DNA of 64,000 nt from Massilia sp. CF038 (GTDB lineage: Bacteria > Pseudomonadota > Gammaproteobacteria > Burkholderiales > Burkholderiaceae_D): NCBI RefSeq assembly GCF_900129765.1, contig NZ_FQWU01000001.1, forward strand, positions 930,001 to 994,000, read 5' to 3'. The notes beneath the pieces are model-generated. The model did not search any database. It was not told the DNA's origin and saw only the letters and a program-made list of their open reading frames with translations. Below are positions 29,236 through 36,917 of the stretch, in pieces. Position 1 is the first letter of the stretch, and each line of letters starts with the position of its first letter. The position numbers and the translations under genes were made by a program.

Positions 29236-30939
29236 ATGCACTTCAATTTGCGTAATGGCACTGTCACGATGTTGCTCGCTTCGCTGCTCGCGGCTTGCGG
29301 CGGCGGCGGAAACGATACCCCGCCAAGTCTGGCAGCAGGATCGTCGTCGTCACCGACCCCAACCCCAAACCAAATCGTAACCCCAACCCCAACACCAACC
29401 CCAACCCCAAACCAAATCGTAACCCCAACCCCAACACCAACCCCAACCCCAACCCCGACCCCGACCCCGGCGCCGGCAGATCCGCTGCCGCTGTACCCGA
29501 TTCCCGTCAATATGTGGAAAGCGCCTTCCAATGCGCTGCCGACGTCAGGCAATTACGTCTACCTGCAAAGCGATAGCGGCGACTATATTGGCGGCGGCAA
29601 GACCTACACCTACAACGGCAAGACCGCGCTGCTGAGCGTGACCGCTTCCGGCCGCAGCGTCCAGATGAGCGTTGCCGGCGACGAAGACTGGTCCGGTTCG
29701 ATCCGTGTGCCCAGCGCTATGGACCAGATCGGGCCTGGCTATTTCGTCAACCTGACGCGTGCGCCGTTCTCCGACCCTGCAGTCGGCGGTCTCGAGTGGT
29801 CGGGCGAGGGCCGTGGCTGCAATACCCTCAAGGGTTGGGCGATCATCGACAAAGTCAAGCTGGTCGCCGGCGTCATCACCGAAATCGATGCACGCTTCGA
29901 GCAGCATTGCGAAGGCGGCACCTCGGCACTGCGCGGTCAGATCCACTGGACCAAGGCCGATCTGTCGACCGAGCAGCCTAACGGTCCACAGCCGATTCCA
30001 GCCAACCTGTGGCGCCCTGATCCTGCCGCGCTTCCAGGCAACGGCAACTATGTGTACCTGAACAGCACGGCGGGCGATTACATCGGTGGCGGGCGCAGCT
30101 ATTTGTACACCGGCGCGGTCGCCAATCTGGGCGTGAGCGCCAGTCCGAGCTACCTGAAGGTGTCGGTCGCTGGCGACCAGGACTGGACGGGCGACTTCCA
30201 GACCATGGCCAGCGTCTCGGAATTGCGTCCAGGCTATTACGCCGATTTGTCCCGCTATCCCTTCCACAACAAGCTGAAGGGTGGGCTGAACTGGTCTGGT
30301 GAAGGCCGCGGCTGCAACACCCTGAGCGGCTGGTTCGCAGTCGATGCCTCCAGTTATGTGGGCGGTGTGCTCAAGTCCATCGATCTGCGCTTCGAGCAGC
30401 ATTGTGAAGGCGGCACCAGCGCCTTGCGCGGACAGATTCACTGGCGTGCCGATGATGTGGTGACGGTGCCGGGCCCGGTCAATCCACCGCCGGCAAACTT
30501 GTGGACTCCGCCAGCGAACTTTGTGCCACCAGCAGGCAATTACGTGTATCTGGCCAGCGATGCCGGCGACTTCATCGGCCAGGGCATGACCACGCTCTAC
30601 ACGCCCGGCAATACCACCATCACCCCGGTGCTCAACCGCACGGCGGCATTCGCTATCGGTGTCGGTGGTTTCAATGGCGACTTTGTCGGCATGCAGAGCG
30701 TGTCGCAGCTCGTGCCTGGCTACTACGGCGGCATGCAGCGCTATCCCTTCCACAATGCGACCAAGGGTGGCATGGACTTTAGCGGCAATGGCCGGGGCTG
30801 CAATACGCTCAGTGGCTGGTTCGTGGTCGATAGCGTCACGTACAACATGGGCGCGATCAGTTCCCTGCATATGCGCTTCGAACAGCATTGCGAGGGCGGC
30901 GTCGCTGCACTGCGCGGTGTGATCCACATCGGCAGTTAA
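29236..30939 (+). CDS. Secreted lipoprotein with three repeats of an uncharacterised domain
   Basis: A 567-residue protein. Residues 1-21 form a lipoprotein signal (lipobox LLAAC, Cys21). Residues about 40-80 are a Thr/Pro linker. Three domains of about 145 residues follow; each contains NYVYL, D(Y/F)IG, a GYY or GYF turn, a GRGCNTL(S/K)GW block and a closing RFEQHCEGG, ALRG. The two Cys per repeat would form disulfides, and Trp/Tyr richness suggests ligand binding. I recall similar FEQHCEGG segments in other bacterial secreted proteins but know no function. Confidence 0.9.
   Translation: MHFNLRNGTVTMLLASLLAACGGGGNDTPPSLAAGSSSSPTPTPNQIVTPTPTPTPTPNQIVTPTPTPTPTPTPTPTPAPADPLPLYPIPVNMWKAPSNALPTSGNYVYLQSDSGDYIGGGKTYTYNGKTALLSVTASGRSVQMSVAGDEDWSGSIRVPSAMDQIGPGYFVNLTRAPFSDPAVGGLEWSGEGRGCNTLKGWAIIDKVKLVAGVITEIDARFEQHCEGGTSALRGQIHWTKADLSTEQPNGPQPIPANLWRPDPAALPGNGNYVYLNSTAGDYIGGGRSYLYTGAVANLGVSASPSYLKVSVAGDQDWTGDFQTMASVSELRPGYYADLSRYPFHNKLKGGLNWSGEGRGCNTLSGWFAVDASSYVGGVLKSIDLRFEQHCEGGTSALRGQIHWRADDVVTVPGPVNPPPANLWTPPANFVPPAGNYVYLASDAGDFIGQGMTTLYTPGNTTITPVLNRTAAFAIGVGGFNGDFVGMQSVSQLVPGYYGGMQRYPFHNATKGGMDFSGNGRGCNTLSGWFVVDSVTYNMGAISSLHMRFEQHCEGGVAALRGVIHIGS
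29368..29451 (+). repeat. Perfect 42-bp tandem duplication in the Thr/Pro linker
   Basis: Two identical 42-bp units (29368-29409 and 29410-29451) encode 14 residues each, with NQIV marking each unit, inside wider CCAACC-type low complexity. In-frame, so slippage would change linker length without breaking the protein. Confidence 0.9.
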
Positions 30940-30988
30940 TTGTGGGCAGGCGGGGCGGCCTCGGGTCCGCTCCGCTTTCCGATCGGGT

Positions 30989-31456
30989 CTAGCTTTGCTT
31001 CTTGGTCTGGATGGTGATGTTGCCATCTGCTTCCAGGAAGGCATACGCCATGTCCTCCATGGTGCAGTCGGCCTCGCGCAAGGCTTCCTGCACCTCGGTG
31101 TCGGACAGGCGGCATTTTTTCAGCACCTTGTCGAACATTTTTCCATCACGTCCCAGCAAGACCGGGGTGCCGTCCAGCAAGTCCGACATCTTTTTGCTGT
31201 GCGAGCTCATGTACGCGACCGACATGTTCAGCGCCACCAGCGTGCCTGCAATGATCAGGCCGCCCAGCACCGAATCGTCACCGCCGCTCAGCGAGTTCGA
31301 TACCGCTTCACTGAGCAGCATCACCACCAGCAGATCGAAGGGTGTGAACTGGCCGACAGTACGGCGTCCCGATACCCGCACCATGATCAGCAAGACACAG
31401 AACACAATGACTGCGCGCAGAATAAATTCCCACCAGGGAAGGCTCAAATCGAGCAT
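30989..31456 (-). CDS. DUF421-family membrane protein
   Basis: A 155-residue protein with an N-terminal hydrophobic region of two or three helices (FILRAVIVFCVLLIMVRVSG, then LGGLIIAGTLVALNMSV) and a C-terminal soluble beta domain (GTPVLLGRDGKMFDKVLKK, LEADGNITIQTKKQ). GRRTVGQFTPFDLLVVMLLS is typical of the YcaP/YetF group. The function is unknown; Bacillus members are implicated in sporulation or spore germination. It converges with the lipoprotein gene with no clear terminator between. Confidence 0.88.
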   Translation of the reverse strand: MLDLSLPWWEFILRAVIVFCVLLIMVRVSGRRTVGQFTPFDLLVVMLLSEAVSNSLSGGDDSVLGGLIIAGTLVALNMSVAYMSSHSKKMSDLLDGTPVLLGRDGKMFDKVLKKCRLSDTEVQEALREADCTMEDMAYAFLEADGNITIQTKKQS

Positions 31457-31651
31457 GCATGACTCCGTTTACTTGGACAAATCGTCGTCAGATTGTAGAG
31501 ATGCATGTGGGTATTGACTGTGCCCAATCCAACAGTCTGTGCCGATTCTTTTGCCTCCAAACAACCCGCATTTGCAGGTCAGCCCGGATGCTCGCGTCGG
31601 CCGGTGCCGGCGCTGCGCCGTGGCAGCCGGCCGCCCGTGTAGGCGCTGCCA

Positions 31652-31858
31652 TCATGTATTTGGTGCCGCCACCTTGCCGTCGCGCCGCGCCTCCCATTGC
31701 TTGAGCTGAAGGCGGTAGCGCTCCATCGCGTCTTCGTACAAATCGAAAACGCAAGGCGTGCAGCCGCTGCGGCAGCAGTCTTCCAGCGTGGGTTGGGTAG
31801 GTGCAGTTGGTCGGAGCGCGCCGTGATCGACGATTTTCGTGTTCATGCGCACCAACAT
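31652..31858 (-). CDS. Oxidoreductase-like domain protein
   Basis: A 68-residue protein dominated by the motif DCCRSGCTPCVFDLYEDAMERY, with four Cys in CC-x3-C-x2-C spacing, as in the Oxidoredx-like family (eukaryotic OXLD1). It could bind a metal or act by thiol chemistry; the role is unknown. ATG 31858 and ATG 31846 are both possible, and neither has a clear ribosome site. Confidence 0.7.
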   Translation of the reverse strand: MLVRMNTKIVDHGALRPTAPTQPTLEDCCRSGCTPCVFDLYEDAMERYRLQLKQWEARRDGKVAAPNT

Positions 31859-31956
31859 AAATCACCGGATGCGGAAAGTCCAATTTGCGGAGGACGGGTT
31901 TTCAGTTTCCGAATGGCATGCTATCATTTAGGCAACTTTTACACGATTGGGAAACA

Positions 31957-32289
31957 ATGAAAAAAACGCTTCTGGCAATTGCTGCCCTTACACTTTCCGC
32001 ACCATCTTTTGCTGGCTTTCAAGTCGGTACAGTAAAGAGCGTCACCGTGCGCGATTCCGATGGACTGGTATTTTTCGTCTTGAATGGGACCGCGCGCGAG
32101 GGACGGCCAACGTGCGCAGGTCAGACCTATTGGATGATCAAAAATGAAACGACGCTCGCAGGTAAGCAGCTTTATGCGCAAGTTCTGGCAGCTCAGCTGA
32201 GCGGCAAAACGCTTACCGTGGAAGGTGCTGGCACTTGCACGCGGTGGCCTGATGGCGAGGATGTCCGTTCGATTTCGCTCGGCGACTGA
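31957..32289 (+). CDS. Small secreted hypothetical protein
   Basis: A 110-residue protein with a signal peptide (KKTLLAIAALTLSAPSFAG). The mature domain has FFVLNGTAREGRPTCAGQ, a YWMI segment and a closing GAGTCTRWPDGEDVRSI, with two Cys likely in a disulfide. I have seen similar short secreted proteins in Gram-negatives but cannot name a family. A hairpin (GGGTACC at 32306, GGTACCC at 32324) lies 17 bases downstream without a T-run. Confidence 0.65.
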   Translation: MKKTLLAIAALTLSAPSFAGFQVGTVKSVTVRDSDGLVFFVLNGTAREGRPTCAGQTYWMIKNETTLAGKQLYAQVLAAQLSGKTLTVEGAGTCTRWPDGEDVRSISLGD

Positions 32290-32448
32290 TCGGCTCTGCA
32301 CGGTCGGGTACCAGCATCGTGCCGGTACCCACAGCATTCGATTTGAGACCTGACTACATCGAAAATCGCTTTTACTACAGACTGTCCCGGAATCGCGCGA
32401 CAGAGTCAGCTTAGTTCGCTTTATGTGCATCGGTACAAACAGGGTGTA

Positions 32449-32670
32449 TTACAAAACCTCAAATTCGACACTCCGTTTGTCCTCTGAGCGATGCGCCAGG
32501 AAGAAGATAACGCCGGCAATCCAGCAAAAAATGATCATGTAAGGCTGAGAGATGTCAGCAGCGGCATCGACCGCGAACCCGTGGATCCAGAAGCCGAATC
32601 CGATACCAAGTGCGACCGAAAAGCAGATCTCGAAAACGAGCATGGAGGGGGAAGGGGATGTTAATTTCAC
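32449..32670 (-). CDS. Small membrane hypothetical protein
   Basis: A 73-residue protein with two transmembrane helices (LVFEICFSVALGIGFGFWI and MIIFCWIAGVIFFLA) and charged ends. I start it at GTG 32670, six bases after GGAG; a longer frame begins at 32700 without a ribosome site. No family recognised. Its neighbours give no clue; the 160-base gap to the proline-rich gene upstream shows nothing I can identify. Confidence 0.5.
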   Translation of the reverse strand: MKLTSPSPSMLVFEICFSVALGIGFGFWIHGFAVDAAADISQPYMIIFCWIAGVIFFLAHRSEDKRSVEFEVL

Positions 32671-32867
32671 GGTGAACTCCGGCAATTGCACGATGAGCAA
32701 TTGTCGCTTCGGCCAGTGGTCTTAAGGGTGATTTTGCGCAAACGTGTGGTGAGAGCGTTCCGGCGCGCCGGCACATCGGTCCGGCCGCGCCGCAGGATTC
32801 AGTGGCATGGGAAGGGGCAGGCCGCGGGATGGCGCGCCAGAAGTCCAGTCAATCTGCCCGCGTCCAT

Positions 32868-33215
32868 TCAGTTGGAAATGTGCACCGAATACACCTCGAA
32901 ATACATCCCCCGGTTATCTCGCTCGCATACACCGCTCATACTGCCATGTTTGATGGCGTAACTTAACTTGGTGCCCGGCGCCTTTTTGGCGCATGCGGCG
33001 TGCGCTTCGGCCGGCGCTTCGGGTACGGGTGGCGGGGCAGGCGGTGCAGGTGCGACCGGCATATCCGGCATGCCCGGCGGGGTCGGTGGTGTCGGCGGTG
33101 CTGGCGGGGCAGGGAAGGCGGTGCCGCACTTGCAGTGCCGCTCGTGCGCTGCTGCCGGCACGGCGATGGACATGGCGCACAGCGCGCTCAAAATCAACGT
33201 TGAAATCAGCTTCAT
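32868..33215 (-). CDS. Secreted proline-rich small protein
   Basis: A 115-residue protein from ATG 33215 with a strong AAGGAG site. It has a signal peptide (KLISTLILSALCAMSIAVPA), then HCKCG, a Pro/Ala-rich linker (AFPAPPAPPTPPTPPG, VAPAPPAPPPVPEAP) and a short C-terminal domain with two Cys (AACAKKAPGTK, GVCERDNRG). The linker resembles the periplasmic loop of the neighbouring sensor kinase. A 21-bp motif 43 bases upstream also occurs before the kinase gene, so it is likely under the same control. Confidence 0.75.
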   Translation of the reverse strand: MKLISTLILSALCAMSIAVPAAAHERHCKCGTAFPAPPAPPTPPTPPGMPDMPVAPAPPAPPPVPEAPAEAHAACAKKAPGTKLSYAIKHGSMSGVCERDNRGMYFEVYSVHISN

Positions 33216-33257
33216 GGTGTTCTCCTTGTGGTTGACCGACAAAGCCAGTCTGACCGT

Positions 33258-33278
33258 CAAATGTGGAGAAACCGTGGG
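33258..33278 (-). promoter_or_regulatory. Candidate response-regulator site upstream of the proline-rich gene
   Basis: CAAATGTGGAGAAA, two bases (CC), GTGGG, lying just beyond the response regulator stop. It differs from the copy at 35550-35570 only in the two middle bases. The nearest downstream start on the minus strand is that of the proline-rich gene at 33215. Confidence 0.6.
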
Positions 33279-33281
33279 GAC

Positions 33282-33944
33282 CTACAGGTCGAAGCGATAT
33301 CCCAGGCCATACACGGAACTGATCGCCTCCACATCCGGCAATGCAGCACCGATCTTGCGGCGCAGGTTCTTGATATGACTGTCCACTGCGCGATCGGTGA
33401 CATCAAGGCTATCCTGACTGGCCAGATCCAGCAGCTGTGCGCGCGAGAACACCTGGCCGCGCCGGCGCGCCATGCCTGTCAGGATCTGGTATTCGCTCGG
33501 CGTTAAATCCAGTGCCTTGCCGTTCACGCTGACGCGGCGCGCGGCTTCATCAATTTGATACAGGTCTGGCGCCTGCCCTTTGTTCACGCGCCGCAAAATG
33601 ACTTTGATGCGCGCCATCAGTTCGCGCGGACTGAAGGGCTTGCACAGATAGTCGTCGGCGCCATTGTCGAGCCCTAGCAGACGGTCGATCTCCTCCACCC
33701 GTGCCGTGACCATGATGATCGGAACGTCCGAGAACGCGCGTACTTCACGGCACAAGGTCAAGCCATCCACGCCGGGCAGCATCAGGTCCAGCACCAGCAT
33801 TTCCGGTATGTCCTCGCGCAAGGCTGCCAGCGCTGCGGCGCCATCGCCAAACACCGTTGGCAGATAACCGCTGGCACGCGCGTAGTCGGCCACCAGCGCT
33901 GCCAGTTCGGGCTCGTCCTCGACGATGAACACGCGGGCACTCAT
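33282..33944 (-). CDS. OmpR-family response regulator
   Basis: A 220-residue regulator. The receiver domain has acidic pocket Asp10/Glu11 (IVEDEPE), phospho-acceptor Asp53 (LVLDLMLPG) and Lys102 (CKPFS). The C-terminal winged helix (LDLTPSEYQILTGMARRRGQ, then AVDSHIKNLRRKIG) is the OmpR/PhoB DNA-binding domain, BaeR-like. Its ATG overlaps the kinase stop by four bases. The 21-bp motif found before the kinase and the proline-rich gene is its probable binding site. Confidence 0.93.
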   Translation of the reverse strand: MSARVFIVEDEPELAALVADYARASGYLPTVFGDGAAALAALREDIPEMLVLDLMLPGVDGLTLCREVRAFSDVPIIMVTARVEEIDRLLGLDNGADDYLCKPFSPRELMARIKVILRRVNKGQAPDLYQIDEAARRVSVNGKALDLTPSEYQILTGMARRRGQVFSRAQLLDLASQDSLDVTDRAVDSHIKNLRRKIGAALPDVEAISSVYGLGYRFDL

Positions 33945-35494
33945 GTGACCACCATTGGCATAGCAAGGCGGACCTGCAAGCCGCCCATGGGCGAGCGGGC
34001 GAAGGTCAGCGTGCCGCCATGCGCTTGCATGATGCGCTGAACCAGGGCCAGGCCCAGGCCAGCACCGCCATGTTCGCGACTGCGCGATCCTTCGACGCGG
34101 AAAAACCGCTCCCCCAGCCGCGCCAGTGCCGCCTCGGATACGCCAGGGCCGCTGTCATCGATGGTCAGCTTGACGACGCCCCCTTCTGTATTTAGCTGCA
34201 TGGCGATGCGCGCTCCGGCGCCACAGTAGCGGATGCAGTTCTCGAACAGGTTGGCGAAGACCTGACGCAGGCGTTCAGAATCGGCCAGAACGGTGCTTGC
34301 CTCCGTCGGTGGCACAGCGTGGAACGCCAGCCCGGCGGCGGAGAATTTGTCGCTAAACGCGCTCGCTTGCTCAGTGGCGAGCTGCCACAGATCGATTTGA
34401 TGGCGCTGCAAGGCCAGTTCGCCTACATCGGCGCGCGCCAGGGCATACAGTTCGTCAATCAGCTTGTTGAGCGACAGGACCTGCCGCAGCATGGCCGCCG
34501 TGCTGTCGGCGTTGGCCGGGCGCACGCCGTCCTGCACTGCTTCGAGCTGGGCGCGCAGGACCGACAAAGGCGTGCGCAATTCGTGCGAGGTGTCGGCCAC
34601 CCACTGGCGGCGCGACGTTTCCGCCCGCCCCAGCTTGTCGGCCAGCTGATTGAAGGTGGCTGCCAGGTCACCCAGTTCGTCGCTGCGCGCGTCCGGCAAC
34701 CGGCGCTCGTAATGGCCGTCGGCCAGGTCGCGCGCACCTTCTGCCAGACGCAGGATCGGCTTGCGGAAGTGCGCCGCCAGCAGCATCGCTGCCAGTGCGC
34801 TCAGGGCCAGGCTGGCACCAATAATAATCGGCAGGCTGTCCTTCATCTGCTGTACGAAAGTACGGGCCATGGCGTCGCTCGGCCTGGCCCCTCTGGCCAC
34901 TGCCAGATACCCCACCGTCTTGCCGCCGCTGATGATCGCGCGGCGCGCATCCGTTCCCGCGCTGCCGCTATACCCGGCCAGATAGCGCCCGTCTGCGCCC
35001 AGCAGCGTGACCCGGTCCTGCAGGCCCAGTTCGTCCACCGGCGGCAGCACGGACGGCTCATCCGGCGGTTCGGGAATAAAGGGTGGTGGCAAGGGCGGTG
35101 CTGGCGGTGCAGGCGGCTCGGGCGCAACAGCCCGGCCAAGTGGCTCGCGAATCGCTACCGGTGGTGCAGGTGGCGCCGGCGGTGCAGGCGCTGCTGGTGC
35201 TTCCGGGACCGCCACGCCGAGCTGGCGCTGGCGCTGCAATCTGGCCAGCTCGATGGCAATCCATTCGGCCCGCGCTTCCCGTTCGGCCGGGACGAACTGC
35301 CAGCCACCGCGTGTCTGATAGCGCCGGGCCAGGCTATTCGACAGTTCGTCCAGCCGATCGAGTTCGATGCTGACGGCATACTCGGCGAAGCTGCGCATCA
35401 CGTTCTGGCGCATCAGCACGAGCGCAGTCGCTGCCACTGCCAGCATCGCCAGCAGAACGGAAATGAACAGACGGTGGCCTATCGAGATGCGCAA
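33941..35494 (-). CDS. Sensor histidine kinase with proline-rich periplasmic domain
   Basis: A 517-residue kinase, gene order kinase then regulator. It has a transmembrane helix (LFISVLLAMLAVAATALVL), a ~150-residue periplasmic domain whose first half is a Pro/Ala repeat (PEAPAAPAPPAPPAPP and PEPPAPPAPPLPPP), a second helix (IIIGASLALSALAAMLLAA), HAMP, the H-box (ADTSHELRTPLSVL) and the ATP domain (NLFENCIRYC, DDSGPGV, GGAGLGLALV). BaeS/CpxA-like layout. The proline stretch is unusual; envelope stress sensing is a guess. Confidence 0.92.
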   Translation of the reverse strand: MRISIGHRLFISVLLAMLAVAATALVLMRQNVMRSFAEYAVSIELDRLDELSNSLARRYQTRGGWQFVPAEREARAEWIAIELARLQRQRQLGVAVPEAPAAPAPPAPPAPPVAIREPLGRAVAPEPPAPPAPPLPPPFIPEPPDEPSVLPPVDELGLQDRVTLLGADGRYLAGYSGSAGTDARRAIISGGKTVGYLAVARGARPSDAMARTFVQQMKDSLPIIIGASLALSALAAMLLAAHFRKPILRLAEGARDLADGHYERRLPDARSDELGDLAATFNQLADKLGRAETSRRQWVADTSHELRTPLSVLRAQLEAVQDGVRPANADSTAAMLRQVLSLNKLIDELYALARADVGELALQRHQIDLWQLATEQASAFSDKFSAAGLAFHAVPPTEASTVLADSERLRQVFANLFENCIRYCGAGARIAMQLNTEGGVVKLTIDDSGPGVSEAALARLGERFFRVEGSRSREHGGAGLGLALVQRIMQAHGGTLTFARSPMGGLQVRLAMPMVVT

Positions 35495-35549
35495 GTGGGG
35501 TACCGGGTGGCTGAATGCACAGAGTGTATCGCGCCACCAGCCTGCACGC

Positions 35550-35570
35550 CAAATGTGGAGAAATTGTGGG
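35550..35570 (-). promoter_or_regulatory. Candidate response-regulator site upstream of the sensor kinase
   Basis: CAAATGTGGAGAAA, two bases (TT), GTGGG, matching the site at 33258-33278. On the minus strand it overlaps the place where a -35 box would sit relative to a TACACT -10-like box (35523-35528). Probably mediates autoregulation. Confidence 0.6.
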
Positions 35571-35579
35571 CTTTACATT

Positions 35580-36917
35580 TCAGTAGACATCGCGGCGGTA
35601 GCGGCCTTCGGCGTCGAGCTGGTCAAGCTGTTGCTGACCGAGCGCAGCGAGCAGGGCGTCGTGTACGCCAGCAGCCATGCCTTGCAGGCTGCCACACACG
35701 TAAATGGCCGCCCCCTGCGCAACCCATTGGCGTACTTGCTCCGCCTGCGCACTGAGCGCGTGCTGCACGTAACGGGGCTCGGCGCCGTCGCGCGAGAAGG
35801 CCAGGCTGAGCGACGCAAGCGCGCCGTCACGCTGCCAGGCGTCGATGTCGTCGCGACAGAAATGGTCGTGCGCAGCGTTGCGTTCCCCGAACACCAGCCA
35901 GTTGTCACGCCGGCCATTGGCAATCCGGTGCTTCAGGTGTGCGCGCAGCCCGGCAATGCCGGTGCCATTCCCGATCAGGATCATCGGTCGCGCGGCGTTG
36001 CCGCCTTGCTGGAAGCGGCTATGCTGGCGCACGCGCATCTGGATGGTGTCCTGTTCGGGCGCCTGCAGGCATAGCCAGCCTGAAGCAACGCCATGGCTGC
36101 CATCGTCGCGCACGTGCAAACGGACCAGCAGTTCGATTTGACCGTCGGCCGGCAGCGAAGCAATCGAGTACTCGCGCGGGTAGGCCGGGTCGCCCGGTGC
36201 ACTGATCTGGACCAGGTCGCCGGCTTGCCAGTCGGGCAGGAGCGCGCCTGCTGGACGCAGCGTAACCCGGTACACAGGCGCGCCGGCGCTGCCCGGGTTA
36301 AGCAGCGCGCGTTCTCCAATGCGCCACTCACCATAGGCAGGAGCGCTCCAGTCGGGCGCATCGCTGGTGCCGGCCAGGTGGCTCAGATGGTGCTGCCATG
36401 CTTCGATGGCGGCGGGCGCACTGCGGTCAGCTTCAACGCGCTGGAACAGGGGCTGCGCACCACGCGCCTGCAAGGCCGCGTCCAGGTATCGCCCAAAGCC
36501 GCAGAAATTGACGTAGCTGCTGTCACCCATCGCCAGGACGGCGTAATGCAGCTCGCCGAGCGATGCATCGAGCCCGCCGAGCATTCCGGCGAAACGCGCG
36601 CCGCTATCGGGCGGGTCGCCTTCGCCATAGGTGCTGACGATGAACAGAATGCGGTTGGCATTGCGCAGTTGCGCCTCGGCGATATCGTCCATGCTGGCAG
36701 CGCGTGCACGCAGGCCACCGGTGCGCAGGGTTGCCACGGTTTGTCCGGCCAGGTATTCACAGGTGCCAGTCTGGCTGGCGTACACCACCAGCCAGTCGGC
36801 CGCCTCATCCGGGGCGCAGCGCTTGCTGCTGCTGCGCCAGAGGGCAAAGCACATGGCGGCGTATGCCAGCAGCATGCCTGCGGCGACAGCCAGGCGGACG
36901 GGGTCGAGATTGATCAT
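35580..36917 (-). CDS. Membrane-anchored NADPH flavodoxin/FNR-type reductase
   Basis: A 445-residue protein. An N-terminal transmembrane anchor (LAVAAGMLLAYAAMCFALW) is followed by a flavodoxin domain (VVYASQTGTCEYLAGQT, FIVSTYGEGDPP) and an FNR-like domain (REYSIASLP for FAD, LIGNGTGIAGLRAHL and YVCGSLQGMAAGV for NADPH). This is the CysJ/P450-reductase arrangement. It is the last gene of the iron operon and overlaps apbE by four bases, so it probably feeds cytoplasmic electrons into the membrane PepSY protein. No sulfite reductase partner is nearby. Confidence 0.9.
   Translation of the reverse strand: MINLDPVRLAVAAGMLLAYAAMCFALWRSSSKRCAPDEAADWLVVYASQTGTCEYLAGQTVATLRTGGLRARAASMDDIAEAQLRNANRILFIVSTYGEGDPPDSGARFAGMLGGLDASLGELHYAVLAMGDSSYVNFCGFGRYLDAALQARGAQPLFQRVEADRSAPAAIEAWQHHLSHLAGTSDAPDWSAPAYGEWRIGERALLNPGSAGAPVYRVTLRPAGALLPDWQAGDLVQISAPGDPAYPREYSIASLPADGQIELLVRLHVRDDGSHGVASGWLCLQAPEQDTIQMRVRQHSRFQQGGNAARPMILIGNGTGIAGLRAHLKHRIANGRRDNWLVFGERNAAHDHFCRDDIDAWQRDGALASLSLAFSRDGAEPRYVQHALSAQAEQVRQWVAQGAAIYVCGSLQGMAAGVHDALLAALGQQQLDQLDAEGRYRRDVY

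Noticed and set aside
32306-32330. Hairpin GGGTACC ... GGTACCC as a terminator
   Set aside because: The stem is good, but there is no T-run on either side, so termination is not supported.
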